Shown piece after piece: positions 1-8,393 of a stretch of 64,000 bases of DNA. The DNA is from Mordavella massiliensis (GTDB lineage Bacteria > Bacillota > Clostridia > Lachnospirales > Lachnospiraceae), in contig NZ_JACJKS010000001.1 of NCBI RefSeq assembly GCF_016901695.1, forward strand, positions 1 through 64,000, in the 5' to 3' direction. Within the stretch, counting starts at the first letter, position 1. The number at the start of each line of letters is the position of its first letter. Both the position numbers and the translations under genes were made by a program. The notes under the pieces are model-generated. The model was not told the DNA's origin, searched no databases, and saw only the letters and a list, made by a program, of their open reading frames with translations.

Positions 1-12
1 TGAAGAAATAGA

Positions 13-55
13 AAAGTAGCGGAAGCCCTGATAAACACTGGGTTTCCGCTACTTT
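13..55 (-). terminator. intrinsic terminator of the tRNA operon
   Basis: An inverted repeat (AAAGTAGCGGAA...TTCCGCTACTTT) forms a stem of about 12 bp or more with a short loop. On the minus strand it is followed by a T-rich run. It lies just past the last tRNA (Lys) and ends the minus-strand tRNA transcript. Confidence 0.8.
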
Positions 56-62
56 ACATTCA

Positions 63-135
63 TGAGCGTGCGGGGGCTCGAACCCCGGACAACTTGATTA
101 AAAGTCAAGTGCTCTACCACCTGAGCTACACGCCC
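63..135 (-). tRNA. tRNA-Lys(TTT)
   Basis: The minus strand folds as a cloverleaf. The acceptor GGGCGTG pairs with CACGCTC (one G-T pair), the D-arm contains TAGCTCAG, the anticodon loop is CTTTTAA with anticodon TTT, and the T-loop is TTCGAGC. CCA is not encoded after the discriminator A. It is the last of six tandem tRNAs. Confidence 0.95.
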
Positions 136-148
136 GCATCTTATAAAA

Positions 149-220
149 CTGGGCTAGTTGGATTCGAACCAACGAATGCAGGAGTCAAAGTCCTGTGCCT
201 TACCGCTTGGCGATAGCCCA
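149..220 (-). tRNA. tRNA-Gln(TTG)
   Basis: The acceptor TGGGCTA pairs with TAGCCCA. The anticodon stem is CAGGA/TCCTG around loop CTTTGAC, giving anticodon TTG. The T-loop is TTCGAAT and the discriminator is G. It is fifth in the tRNA cluster, 13 nt from tRNA-Lys. Confidence 0.95.
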
Positions 221-238
221 ACAGCCCTGATGGGCGAA

Positions 239-313
239 GGTGGATACAGGGATTCGAACCCTGGGCCTCCAGAGCCACAATCTGGCGCGCTAACCAACTG
301 CGCTATACCCACC
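239..313 (-). tRNA. tRNA-His(GTG)
   Basis: The acceptor GTGGGTA pairs with TATCCAC. There is an extra G at position -1 opposite the discriminator C, the signature of tRNA-His. The anticodon stem CCAGA/TCTGG holds loop TTGTGGC with anticodon GTG. Confidence 0.95.
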
Positions 314-400
314 GTAAAACTATCTGTTACCGGGCCTTCACAAGGCACTATAGACTGACCCGCCGCAGACAGATGACATGTCCGCTGTGAACGTGTCAAA

Positions 401-474
401 CGAGCCTGGGGGGATTCGAACCCTCGACCTACGGCTTAGAAGGCCGTTGCTCTATCCAGCTGAGCTACAGACTC
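401..474 (-). tRNA. tRNA-Arg(TCT)
   Basis: The acceptor GAGTCTG pairs with CAGGCTC. The anticodon stem ACGGC/GCCGT holds loop CTTCTAA with anticodon TCT, and the T-loop is TTCGAAT. Spacers of about 40-90 nt separate it from its tRNA neighbours. Confidence 0.95.
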
Positions 475-514
475 ATTTCTCTTCCCCGGCCATCTGCGCG
501 ATGGCTCACGGAAA

Positions 515-585
515 AGCGGGTGATGGGAATCGAACCCACGTATCCAGCTTGGAAGGCTGGTGTTCTACCATTGAACTACACCCGC
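515..585 (-). tRNA. tRNA-Gly(TCC)
   Basis: The acceptor GCGGGTG pairs perfectly with CACCCGC. The D-arm carries TAGTTCAATGG and the anticodon stem CCAGC/GCTGG holds loop CTTCCAA, giving anticodon TCC. The discriminator is T and no CCA is encoded. Confidence 0.95.
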
Positions 586-593
586 ACGATCGA

Positions 594-668
594 TCGGGGT
601 GACAGGATTCGAACCTGCGGCCTCCTGGTCCCAAACCAGGCGCTCTAGCCAAGCTGAGCCACACCCCG
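594..668 (-). tRNA. tRNA-Pro(TGG)
   Basis: The acceptor CGGGGTG pairs with CACCCCG. The anticodon stem CCTGG/CCAGG holds loop TTTGGGA with anticodon TGG, and the discriminator is A. It is the first, promoter-proximal tRNA of the six-gene cluster. Confidence 0.95.
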
Positions 669-766
669 GCAACCTCGATTTTTCATGCACACTCACGTGG
701 CACGACAATAATTATATCCGAACCATTCTGCAATGTCAACAAGTTTTTCATTTTTTTGAAACGCCC

Positions 767-1249
767 CTACGGCAGGTACCGGATCTCATAGGCGGCCCGT
801 CCGTCCGCGTCCATGTCCATCACGATGTAGCTGGGCCGGCGCCCCGTCTGCCTCGGGTAGGAGATGCTGCCCGGATTGAGCGTCACCAGGTCCGGCTCGA
901 TCGTCAGCGCCGGCTTGTGGGTGTGTCCGTACATGACGATGTCCGCTCCCCGCCCTCTGGCCTCCGCCTTCAGCCGCTCCTCATCCATGCCCACAAAGTA
1001 CCCGTGGCCGTGGGTGATAAACACATGGTGCTCCCCGATCAGGAACTCCTCCTCCCAGGGGAGGTCGGAGAAAAAGTCATTGTTCCCGCTGACGATATGG
1101 ACCGGGCACCCGGCCAGCGCCTCCACGTAGTCTTCCTTCCCTTCCACATCCCCCAGATGGATCAGCATATCGATCTGTCCCTCCAGCTCCAGGGCCCTCT
1201 CCAGGTTCCCGTGGGCCTTGTGGGTGTCGCTCACGATCAGTATCTTCAT
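767..1249 (-). CDS. YfcE/MJ0936-family metallophosphoesterase
   Basis: A 160-residue cytoplasmic phosphodiesterase of the calcineurin-like superfamily. The di-metal centre is visible in order: D8-x-H10 in SDTH, D34 in the GDVEG motif, N56/N57/D58 in GNND, H80/H82 in HGHG, and GHTH at 108-111. The family hydrolyses phosphodiesters and the natural substrate is usually unknown. I chose the start at MKILIVSD, which gives family length and an ATGA overlap with the upstream rdgB stop. The longer reading frame adds 36 low-quality residues inside rdgB. Translational coupling with the XTP pyrophosphatase is typical of clostridia. Confidence 0.88.
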   Translation of the reverse strand: MKILIVSDTHKAHGNLERALELEGQIDMLIHLGDVEGKEDYVEALAGCPVHIVSGNNDFFSDLPWEEEFLIGEHHVFITHGHGYFVGMDEERLKAEARGRGADIVMYGHTHKPALTIEPDLVTLNPGSISYPRQTGRRPSYIVMDMDADGRAAYEIRYLP

Positions 1250-1872
1250 TTGCGTCCGCCAAGCCTCTCTTCCATGATCCTGCGCATCTTCCGAAGTCCC
1301 TCGCCCCGGTGGCTCAGGGCGTTCTTCACCTCCGGCGCAAGCTGCGCGCTCGTGCACCCGTACGCCGGGAGAAAGAAGATGGGGTCGTAGCCGAAGCCGT
1401 TGTCCCCGACGATCTCGTGTCCGATCTGGCCCTCCATGGTCCCCCGCACGACTTCCTCGCTGCCGTCCGGGAACTCCGCCGCGATGGCGCAGACGAACCG
1501 GGCCGTCCGCTCCTCGTCCGGCACCCCGGCAAGCCGCTCCAGAAGCGCGTTGTTCTTGATGTCGTAGGACGTGTCCGTCCCCATGTAGCGGGCGGAATAG
1601 ATCCCCGGCTCCCCGTTCAGGTGATCGATCTCCAGTCCCGAGTCGTCCGCGATGACGACCGCGTCACGGTACGCCTCCATGCCGGCGGCAATGGCGCGCA
1701 CGGCCCGGGCCTTGATCAGCGCGTTCTCCTCAAAGCTGGCCCCGTTCTCCTCCGGGTCCGCCTCGATGCCCGCCTCCTTCTGGGACAGGATCTCCATGCC
1801 CAGATCCGAGAGGATCTGCCGGATCTCCACCATCTTGTTCGCGTTGCCTGTGGCAAATATGATCTTCTTCAT
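1246..1872 (-). CDS. rdgB: XTP/dITP diphosphatase (RdgB/HAM1 family)
   Basis: A 208-residue protein that hydrolyses non-canonical purine nucleotides (XTP, dITP, ITP) to monophosphate and pyrophosphate, so cleaning the nucleotide pool. Family signatures are complete: TGN at 8-10 for substrate binding, DDSGL at 76-80 with the metal-binding and catalytic acids, GFGYDP at 159-164, and SHRG at 187-190 near the C-terminus. Its stop overlaps the start of the phosphoesterase by 4 nt, and it begins 1 nt after the methyltransferase stop. The three genes therefore form an operon. Confidence 0.95.
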   Translation of the reverse strand: MKKIIFATGNANKMVEIRQILSDLGMEILSQKEAGIEADPEENGASFEENALIKARAVRAIAAGMEAYRDAVVIADDSGLEIDHLNGEPGIYSARYMGTDTSYDIKNNALLERLAGVPDEERTARFVCAIAAEFPDGSEEVVRGTMEGQIGHEIVGDNGFGYDPIFFLPAYGCTSAQLAPEVKNALSHRGEGLRKMRRIMEERLGGRK

Positions 1873-1873
1873 A

Positions 1874-3043
1874 CTACTTACCGCTTCCTTCTGTCTTATT
1901 TTTCCGCGGCGGCTTCGGACCCGGGAACTGGTAGAAATAGGTCTTCAGCATGCCGTTGTATATCTTCCGGTTCTTCTGTGCCTTCCGCCCGAAATACCGC
2001 TGGGCATCCTCATAGCTGGTGATCATGTAGGCGGACCAGCTGTCCAGCCCGGCAAAACTCTCCCCGAACGCCCGGTACAGCTCCGGCAGGTCTTTTTTGT
2101 CCTCCAGCCGTTCCCCGTAAGGCGGGTTTGTGATGATAAACCCGTACTTCTTCGGGTGGCGCAGGTCCCGCACATCCCGCTCCTGGAAATGGATGAGATG
2201 GTCCACGCCTGCCTCCCTGGCGTTCCGCCTCGCCACCTTGATGACGTCCCCGTCGATGTCATAGCCCTGGATATCCGTCTCCACATCGGTCCGCACCCGG
2301 GAGGACGCCTCGTCCACCGCGTCGTACCAGGCCCGGCGGGGAAGCAGGTTCGTCCACGCCTCCGCCGTAAAGGAGCGGTTCATGCCGGGCGCGATGTCCG
2401 CCGCCATCATGGCCGCCTCGATGGGAAAGGTCCCGCTGCCGCAGAAGGGATCCACCAGGATCCGGTCCCTGTTCCAGGGCGTCAGCAGGATGAGGGCTGC
2501 CGCCAGCGTCTCCGTGATGGGCGCCTTGCCGGCCACCTCCCGGTAGCCCCGCTTGTGGAGGGACACGCCGGACGTGTCGATGCCCACGGTGACCACATCG
2601 TTCTTCAGGAACACCCGCAGCGGGTAGGCCGCCCCGTCCTCCGGAAACCACTCCCTGTGGTAGTGGTCCTGGAGCCGGCGCACCATCGCTTTTTTCATGA
2701 TGGACTGGATGTCCGAGGGGCTGAACAGCCGGCTCCTTACGGACGCCGCCTTGGCCACCCAGAATTTCCCGTCCTCCGGTATGTAGTCTTCCCAGGGGAT
2801 CTGCCTCGTCCCCTCGAAGAGTTCGTCAAATGTCCGTGCCGTGAATTCCCCGGCCTTCAGAAGCACCCTCTCTGCTGTGCGCAGGAAGATGTTCGCCCGG
2901 CTGATGCCGGCAGCATCCGCATAAAAGGACACCCTGCCGTCCTCGGTCCCGGCGATCTCATATCCCAGATCCAGGATCTCCCGCTTCAGGACAGCCTCCA
3001 GCCCAAAGTGGCAGGGCGCGATCAGTTCTATCGTCTTTTCCAT
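1874..3043 (-). CDS. THUMP-domain class I rRNA methyltransferase (RlmL N-terminal/YpsC-like)
   Basis: A 389-residue SAM-dependent RNA guanine-N2 methyltransferase. A THUMP RNA-binding domain occupies roughly residues 40-155. It is followed by a Rossmann methyltransferase domain with the SAM loop DPFCGSGTFPIE at 198-209 and the catalytic NPPYG at 306-310. The length fits Firmicute YpsC-like proteins, which correspond to the m2G2445 half of E. coli RlmL. I chose the start at MEKTIELIAP, preceded by GGAG seven bases upstream. The frame stays open upstream through low-complexity sequence antisense to the next small gene, which I treat as artefact. Confidence 0.9.
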   Translation of the reverse strand: MEKTIELIAPCHFGLEAVLKREILDLGYEIAGTEDGRVSFYADAAGISRANIFLRTAERVLLKAGEFTARTFDELFEGTRQIPWEDYIPEDGKFWVAKAASVRSRLFSPSDIQSIMKKAMVRRLQDHYHREWFPEDGAAYPLRVFLKNDVVTVGIDTSGVSLHKRGYREVAGKAPITETLAAALILLTPWNRDRILVDPFCGSGTFPIEAAMMAADIAPGMNRSFTAEAWTNLLPRRAWYDAVDEASSRVRTDVETDIQGYDIDGDVIKVARRNAREAGVDHLIHFQERDVRDLRHPKKYGFIITNPPYGERLEDKKDLPELYRAFGESFAGLDSWSAYMITSYEDAQRYFGRKAQKNRKIYNGMLKTYFYQFPGPKPPRKNKTEGSGK

Positions 3044-3137
3044 GTATCTTCTCCATCCGCCCCGGCCGGCGCGCGTCCGAAGGGCCGTTTCTTCCACTAA
3101 CATCTTAGGGTCAAACGCAGCTTTTGTCAATGCAGAA

Positions 3138-3172
3138 AAAAGGGAGGCCTCCCCTGCGGAAGCCTCCTGTTT
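3138..3172 (-). terminator. intrinsic terminator after the small Asn-rich gene
   Basis: On the minus strand GGAGGC is followed by a short loop, then GCCTCC and a run of six T. It lies 5-40 nt past the stop of the 64-residue gene and separates it from the methyltransferase operon. Confidence 0.7.
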
Positions 3173-3176
3173 TCTC

Positions 3177-3371
3177 CTAGTACCTGTCTGCCGTGTCCGA
3201 GCAGCCGCTCTCGGATGCCCTGTTCCCGGATGTGTTCTTTGCGGTGTTCTTCGCGGACGCGTTTCTGTCGTAGGCGCTCTTCGCCGCGTTCCTGTTGTAC
3301 GCATTCTTTTTGGACTCGTAGGCGTTCTCAGCATTTGCCGTGTTCTTTGTGTTGCTGTAATTCTTTGCCAT
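3177..3371 (-). CDS. small Asn/Ala/Lys-rich hypothetical protein
   Basis: A 64-residue hydrophilic protein dominated by Asn, Ala, Lys, Ser and Tyr, with repeated NAY/NAA/KNT elements and no hydrophobic core. A consensus AGGAGG lies 8 nt before the ATG and a terminator follows, so translation is likely. I cannot assign a family. The composition suggests a disordered protein, perhaps spore-associated, but no alpha/beta SASP motif is present. It is monocistronic between the methyltransferase and the HAAS protein. Confidence 0.65.
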   Translation of the reverse strand: MAKNYSNTKNTANAENAYESKKNAYNRNAAKSAYDRNASAKNTAKNTSGNRASESGCSDTADRY

Positions 3372-3554
3372 ATTCCATTCCTCCTGTTCATTTGGTACAG
3401 CTTTAGTGTGTCCCGGAGGATGGCATTGTATGTATGGGAGTACACATTAAGAAATTTTTAATTTTTTCCTTGCTTTTTCCAGCTCCCTATATTATACTAA
3501 GTCATGTAGAAAGGACACTTTCTACAACCCCTTATTAATTATTTATACTCCCCT

Positions 3555-3586
3555 CAAAAGACCGATGGCTCCCCCATCGGTCTTTT
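3555..3586. terminator. bidirectional hairpin terminator
   Basis: AAAAGACCGATGG and CCATCGGTCTTTT form a 13-bp stem with a very short loop and A/T runs on both sides, so it can stop transcription in either direction. The rest of the 3372-3657 interval is AT-rich with no gene. It presumably holds the promoter of the small Asn-rich gene. Confidence 0.75.
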
Positions 3587-3657
3587 ACCGTTTCCGGGGG
3601 AGCCATCTTACATCTGTATCTTTTCTTTTTTCAATAACGGCCGGTCCGGCCGCACTC

Positions 3658-4122
3658 TCACCGTCTCGTCCCGCCCAGCAGCCGGAAGATGAGCACGATC
3701 AGAAGGAGCGGCACCAAAATGGGCATCAGCAGGCTGAAGATCCCGCCGATCACCGCGATCACGAGAAGGAAGATCCCGATCACGCCAAGCACGAGAAGGA
3801 GCTTCTTCCACCAGGTGTCGAAGCCAAAGACATGGACCGTTCCGCCGCTGCGGGCAGCGTCCTCATCCCTGGCGCCGTCACCCCGGCCGGATGTGCGGGG
3901 ACCATCCTGATCCTGCCCGCGCTCTGCAGCCATGCTGATGATCGACCGGGCGATGACCCAGGGATCGCCCAGCTCGGCCGTCACATCCGCCTCTGTCCGT
4001 CCCTTTCCGGTCTCTTCTATAATATAGGAATCATAGTACGCCACATGCTCCTGCACAGTCCTCCGGTCCAGTTCGCCTTCCAGCGCCTCCCGCAGACCTG
4101 TCAGAAATTCCTGTCTCGTCAT
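3658..4122 (-). CDS. HAAS-domain (DUF1700) membrane protein
   Basis: A 154-residue protein. The N-terminal ~70 residues form the helical HAAS/DUF1700 domain (TRQEFLTGLREAL, then a helix ending ELGDP and a short amphipathic stretch). A charged linker rich in Gly, Arg and Asp follows, and then two hydrophobic segments at the C-terminus separated by a GG turn. Such proteins are often paired with PadR regulators and are thought to be membrane sensors, but no PadR gene is adjacent here. I chose the second ATG because the family starts M-x-x-x-EFL. An ATG three codons upstream sits directly on the GGAGG. Confidence 0.7.
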   Translation of the reverse strand: MTRQEFLTGLREALEGELDRRTVQEHVAYYDSYIIEETGKGRTEADVTAELGDPWVIARSIISMAAERGQDQDGPRTSGRGDGARDEDAARSGGTVHVFGFDTWWKKLLLVLGVIGIFLLVIAVIGGIFSLLMPILVPLLLIVLIFRLLGGTRR

Positions 4123-4160
4123 CTCCTTCATCCTCCCTGCCCGGTCCTGCCTTCCCGGTT

Positions 4161-6275
4161 CTACACTTCAAAGAGCAGATCGCCGTAGGACGGCATGGGC
4201 CATGCCTCCTTGTCCACGATCATCTCCAGTCTGTCCACCGGCGCCCGCAAAGCTTCCATGGCCGGGAACACCTCCTCGTGGTAGTATCTGGCCTGGGCTT
4301 CGCCCTCGTCCATGCCGGCAGCCGTGTCCGCCACTTTCACAAGCACATCCAGCGCCCTCTTTGTCTCTGCCAGCAGGCTGCTGATCTCCCCTAAGAGAGC
4401 CGCCTGTACGGACGGGTCCGCGCCCGCCTCGCGCACGGCGTTGACCGTGTCGGCCAGCGTCTTCGTGTACTTGATGACAGCGGGGATGAACTGCTTGCTG
4501 GCCATGTCGATCATAGTCCTCGCCTCGATGTTGATGGCCTTGGCGTAGTTCTCATACTTGATCTCCGCGCGGGACACAAGCTCTGCCCGCGTAAAGACGT
4601 GATACTTCTCAAAGAGCTCCACCGTCCCTTCGTCCACAAGGGCCGGGATGGCGTCCACCATGGAGCGGATGTTCGGAAGGCCTCTGCGGGCCGCCTCCTC
4701 CACCCACTCATCGGAGTAGCCGTTGCCGTTGAACACGATGCGGTAGTGCTCTGTAGCGTACTGCTTGATCAGGTCGTGGACTGCCTTTGGGAAATCATCC
4801 GCCTGCTCCAGAATGTCGCAGGCCCCGGCAAAGGCGTCCGCCACGATGGTGTTCAGCACGATGTTGGAGGCAGCCACGGAATCCCGGGAGCCCACCATGC
4901 GGAACTCGAATTTATTGCCCGTGAAGGCAAAGGGCGAGGTCCGGTTCCTGTCCGATGTGTCTTTCGCCAGATCCGGCAGGGTCCGCACGCCCGTCTGGAG
5001 TTTGCCAGTATTCAGGCTGTGGGTCGCCTCGCCTGTCGTGACAAGCTGCTCCAGCACATCCTCAAGCTGCTCGCCCAGGAATACGGAGATGATGGCCGGC
5101 GGCGCCTCGTTGGCCCCCAGCCGGTGGTCGTTGCCCGGGTCTGCCGCGGACTCCCGCAGGAGCGCCGCATGCTCGTCCACTGCCTTGAGGATGCAGGTGA
5201 GCACGAGGAGGAACTGGATGTTCTCGTGGGGCGTCTTGCCCGGATCCAGCAGGTTCTTTCCCTCGTCCGTTGTGAGGGACCAGTTGTTGTGCTTGCCGGA
5301 GCCGTTGACACCCGCGAAGGGTTTCTCGTGGAGCAGGCACTTCATGCCGTGCTCGGAGGCGATCCGCTTCAGGGTCTGCATCACGATCTGGTTGTGGTCC
5401 ACCGCCACGTTGGCTTTGGCATAGATGGGAGCCAGCTCGTGCTGGGCCGGCGCCACCTCATTGTGCTGCGTCTTGGCCGTCACGCCCATCTTCCACAGCT
5501 CCTCGTTGACATCCTTCATAAAGGAAGCGATCCGCTGCCGGATCGTCCCGAAGTAGTGGTCGTCCAGCTCCTGCCCCTTTGGCGGCATGGCGCCGAACAG
5601 GGTGCGGCCTGTGTAGATCAGGTCTTTTCTCTCATGGAACTTCTTTGCGTCCACCAGGAAGTACTCCTGCTCCGCGCCCACGGAAGGCGTGACTTTCCGC
5701 GCCGTCGTGTTGCCGAACAGGCGGATCAGGCGCAGGGACTGCTCGCTGATGGCCTCCATGGAACGCAGGAGAGGCGTCTTCTGATCCAGCGCCTCGCCGG
5801 TGTAGGAGCAGAAGGCCGTGGGGATGCACAAGGTGGCTCCCGCCGCGTCTTTGCGCACAAAGGCCGGGGACGTGCAGTCCCAGGCTGTATAGCCCCTCGC
5901 CTCAAAGGTGGCCCGCAGGCCGCCGGAGGGGAAGGAGGAGGCGTCCGGCTCCCCCTTGATCAGCTCCTTGCCGGAAAAGCTCATCAGGACTTTCCCGTTC
6001 TCCATGGGGGCTGAGATAAAGGAGTCATGCTTCTCCGCCGTGGTCCCCGTCAGGGGCTGGAACCAGTGGGTATAGTGGGTCGCTCCCTTCTCGATAGCCC
6101 ACTCCTTCATCTCGTGGGCGATGACGTCCGCAGTGGCAAGGTCAAGCTCCTTGCCCTCCTCGATCATCTTCTTCAGGTCCTTGTACACTTTCTTGGGCAG
6201 GCGCTCCTGCATGGTGGCGTCGTCGAAGACATTCTCGCCGAAGATCTCTGAAATGTTCACTAATTTCTCGCTCAT
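4161..6275 (-). CDS. glnN: glutamine synthetase type III
   Basis: A 704-residue ATP-dependent glutamate-ammonia ligase. The length (about 700) and the N-terminal domain with SFPSGGLRATFEARGYTAWD mark the type III (GlnN) class, not the 440-residue GlnA. Catalytic signatures include GAEQEYFLVD, the Asn/Gly-rich NGSGKHNNWS motif and NRTSPFAFTGNKFEFR. The enzyme assimilates ammonia as a dodecamer. I chose the start at MSEKLVN, seven bases after AGGAGGAAAGG. The 20 residues upstream in frame have no ribosome binding site. About 40 nt separate its stop from the HAAS gene. Confidence 0.96.
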   Translation of the reverse strand: MSEKLVNISEIFGENVFDDATMQERLPKKVYKDLKKMIEEGKELDLATADVIAHEMKEWAIEKGATHYTHWFQPLTGTTAEKHDSFISAPMENGKVLMSFSGKELIKGEPDASSFPSGGLRATFEARGYTAWDCTSPAFVRKDAAGATLCIPTAFCSYTGEALDQKTPLLRSMEAISEQSLRLIRLFGNTTARKVTPSVGAEQEYFLVDAKKFHERKDLIYTGRTLFGAMPPKGQELDDHYFGTIRQRIASFMKDVNEELWKMGVTAKTQHNEVAPAQHELAPIYAKANVAVDHNQIVMQTLKRIASEHGMKCLLHEKPFAGVNGSGKHNNWSLTTDEGKNLLDPGKTPHENIQFLLVLTCILKAVDEHAALLRESAADPGNDHRLGANEAPPAIISVFLGEQLEDVLEQLVTTGEATHSLNTGKLQTGVRTLPDLAKDTSDRNRTSPFAFTGNKFEFRMVGSRDSVAASNIVLNTIVADAFAGACDILEQADDFPKAVHDLIKQYATEHYRIVFNGNGYSDEWVEEAARRGLPNIRSMVDAIPALVDEGTVELFEKYHVFTRAELVSRAEIKYENYAKAINIEARTMIDMASKQFIPAVIKYTKTLADTVNAVREAGADPSVQAALLGEISSLLAETKRALDVLVKVADTAAGMDEGEAQARYYHEEVFPAMEALRAPVDRLEMIVDKEAWPMPSYGDLLFEV

Positions 6276-6352
6276 AGACAATCCTTTCCTCCTCGTATTC
6301 TGGCCATAGGCATGCGGGAAACCCGTGTTTCGCACATGACTATGACCAGAAA

Positions 6353-6388
6353 TAAAAAGGTACTCCGGCCCTCGCGGGCCGGAATGCC
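6353..6388 (-). terminator. intrinsic terminator of fba
   Basis: On the minus strand GGCATTCCGGCCC pairs with GGGCCGGAGTACC (one internal mismatch) and is followed by TTTTTATTT. It lies 30 nt past the fba stop. Confidence 0.85.
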
Positions 6389-6416
6389 TTTCTTCCTGTG
6401 TCAGTGTATTGTTTTC

Positions 6417-7280
6417 TTAGGCTTTTCCTACAGAGCCGAACAGCTCCATCTTCTCCTTTACAGTCGCCATGATAGCGTCTGCGCCGGGTTTCAGGAGTTT
6501 ACGCGGATCGTAGCCCTTGCCCTCGAGATCCTTGCCGGCCTCGATGTACTTGCGTGTCGCGTCCGCAAAGGAGAGCTGGCACTCTGTGTTCACGTTGATC
6601 TTGGCAACGCCGAGGCTGATCGCCTTCTTGATCATATCCTCCGGGATGCCTGTGCCGCCGTGAAGCACGAGAGGCATCTTGCCTGTCAGCTTCTGGATGG
6701 CGTCCAGCGTCTCGAAGCTCAGTCCCTGCCAGTTGGCCGGATACTTGCCGTGGATGTTGCCGATGCCTGCTGCCAGCATGGTCACGCCGAGGTCAGCGAT
6801 CATCTTGCACTCGTTCGGGTCCGCGCACTCGCCCATGCCGATCACGCCGTCTTCCTCGCCGCCGATGGAGCCAACCTCAGCCTCAAGGGACAGGCCCTTC
6901 TCTGCGCAGACTGCGATGAGCTCTTTTGTCTTGGCAACGTTCTCCTCGATCGGATAGTGGGATCCGTCGAACATGATGGATGAGAAGCCGGCCTCGATGC
7001 ACTTGTAGCATCCGTCGTATGTACCGTGATCCAGGTGGAGCGCTACCGGAACGGTGATGTTCAGCTCCTCGATCATGGCCTTCACCATAGCGGCAACGGT
7101 CTTGAAGCCTGTCATATATTTGCCGGCGCCCTCAGACACGCCCAGGATAACCGGTGACTGCAGCTCCTGCGCTGTCAGAAGGATGGACTTTGTCCACTCC
7201 AGGTTGTTGATGTTGAACTGGCCTACCGCATAGTGGCCCTCCACTGCCTTTTCAAGCATTTCTTTTGCTGATACTAACAT
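6417..7280 (-). CDS. fba: class II fructose-1,6-bisphosphate aldolase
   Basis: A 287-residue zinc-dependent aldolase that cleaves fructose-1,6-bisphosphate to DHAP and glyceraldehyde-3-phosphate. Class II motifs are present: the metal-binding LHLDHG with its His, EAEVGSIGGEEDG with the catalytic and metal-contact acids, AAGIGNIHGKYP, and VLHGGTGIP before the C-terminal INVNTECQ loop. The length fits the short Firmicute form. I chose the start at MLVSAKEML, behind GGAGGAGACAATC. Monocistronic with its own terminator. A tagatose-bisphosphate aldolase is possible but less likely next to core genes. Confidence 0.93.
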   Translation of the reverse strand: MLVSAKEMLEKAVEGHYAVGQFNINNLEWTKSILLTAQELQSPVILGVSEGAGKYMTGFKTVAAMVKAMIEELNITVPVALHLDHGTYDGCYKCIEAGFSSIMFDGSHYPIEENVAKTKELIAVCAEKGLSLEAEVGSIGGEEDGVIGMGECADPNECKMIADLGVTMLAAGIGNIHGKYPANWQGLSFETLDAIQKLTGKMPLVLHGGTGIPEDMIKKAISLGVAKINVNTECQLSFADATRKYIEAGKDLEGKGYDPRKLLKPGADAIMATVKEKMELFGSVGKA

Positions 7281-7418
7281 GATTGTCTCCTCCAATTCTT
7301 ATTTTGCCCCGCCCGCAGGCGCCCCCGCGGATACGGCGCAGACTTCGCTTTTTTCATTATAGCTCATCCGTAAAAAAATAACAATCTTTTTGTTAGCAGC
7401 ACTGATGCGTTTAGGATT

Positions 7419-8393
7419 TCAATAATAGATCCCGCAAACCTCCCGTATTTCATCCATAGTTTTCATAATCGATATGCTTGCCTGGACCGGCATGATGGAA
7501 TTGCTTTTCTCGCCATGTATATACGATTTCTGAAATGCTTCCGCCTCATATTGATAGCCATTCCCCTCAATGGACGATATATAGGTTTTCTTCAGATAAT
7601 CTTTCATGGCTTCCCTGTCTTTTTTTACCCAAAACATCGTATCGGGTCTCCAGAAATACGGGATGACAAGTTCTCCACTATCTGTTATGATTCTGACACA
7701 GTTTGACAGTTTCTTTTCGATTGATACTGTCAGATCCACATCACATCCATTCGGATAATGCAAGGTCACAAATGTAGTTAGATCTATTCCATCTTCATTT
7801 TTCCTTGACCAACCATGTACCTCATCCGCATTTTCCCCCAATATCCACTGGGCAAAATTAACGCCATATACTCCGACATCCATCAGGGCTCCGCCGCCAA
7901 GCGCTTTTTGATATAGTCTCTTCTTGGTATAATCTGCTTTTTCGCCGAATGAAATCTGCATGTAATGCACTTTCCCGAATTCCCCTTTCCGCAGCTTCTC
8001 CTGCAGTTCGCAATTAAGCGGAATAAAGCGCATCCACATAGCTTCCATCAGCAGAACATTCTTCTCCCTTGCCTTCTCCTCCAAACAGCATAATTCCTTA
8101 TAATTCATGGTGATCGGCTTCTCGCACAGAACCGCTTTCCCATTTTCAAGAGCCATTGCTATATTGCGAAAGTGCATGGTATGTATTGTACCTACATAAA
8201 TGGCTTCAATGGCATCATCTTTTACCAATTCCTCATAACTATTATAGTATTTCCCAGCTTTAATTCCATATTTATTTCCGGACGCCGATGCAACCGCCCC
8301 GACTAATGCATCCGGAGTATTTTCTATTCCTTTAGCAAACTGCGAGGAAATAAACCCTCCTCCCATAATTCCCCATGTAAATTTCTCTCCCAT
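7419..8393 (-). CDS. Gfo/Idh/MocA-family oxidoreductase (dihydrodiol dehydrogenase-like)
   Basis: A 324-residue NAD(P)-dependent oxidoreductase. An N-terminal Rossmann fold starts WGIMGGGFIS. It is followed by the EKPITMNY motif with the conserved Lys, GGGALMDVGVYG in the C-terminal domain, and a substrate-binding half typical of the family. It is the last gene of the sugar operon, and its first 70 nt overlap the 3' end of the AraC gene. A ribosome binding site (AGGAGAGAAGG) lies inside the AraC frame, so the overlap looks genuine. Its role is probably oxidation or reduction of the imported sugar or cyclitol. The substrate is unknown. Confidence 0.85.
   Translation of the reverse strand: MGEKFTWGIMGGGFISSQFAKGIENTPDALVGAVASASGNKYGIKAGKYYNSYEELVKDDAIEAIYVGTIHTMHFRNIAMALENGKAVLCEKPITMNYKELCCLEEKAREKNVLLMEAMWMRFIPLNCELQEKLRKGEFGKVHYMQISFGEKADYTKKRLYQKALGGGALMDVGVYGVNFAQWILGENADEVHGWSRKNEDGIDLTTFVTLHYPNGCDVDLTVSIEKKLSNCVRIITDSGELVIPYFWRPDTMFWVKKDREAMKDYLKKTYISSIEGNGYQYEAEAFQKSYIHGEKSNSIMPVQASISIMKTMDEIREVCGIYY

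Noticed and set aside
3044-3445. N-terminal extension of the RlmL-like methyltransferase
   Set aside because: The extension is a Thr/Arg-rich low-complexity translation antisense-phased to the small Asn-rich gene and crosses a terminator. A good SD precedes the internal ATG at 3043.
8324-8393. 70-bp overlap of AraC and oxidoreductase genes as evidence of a frameshift
   Set aside because: Both proteins are complete in their domains and the second gene has its own SD inside the first. A real overlap is the simpler explanation.
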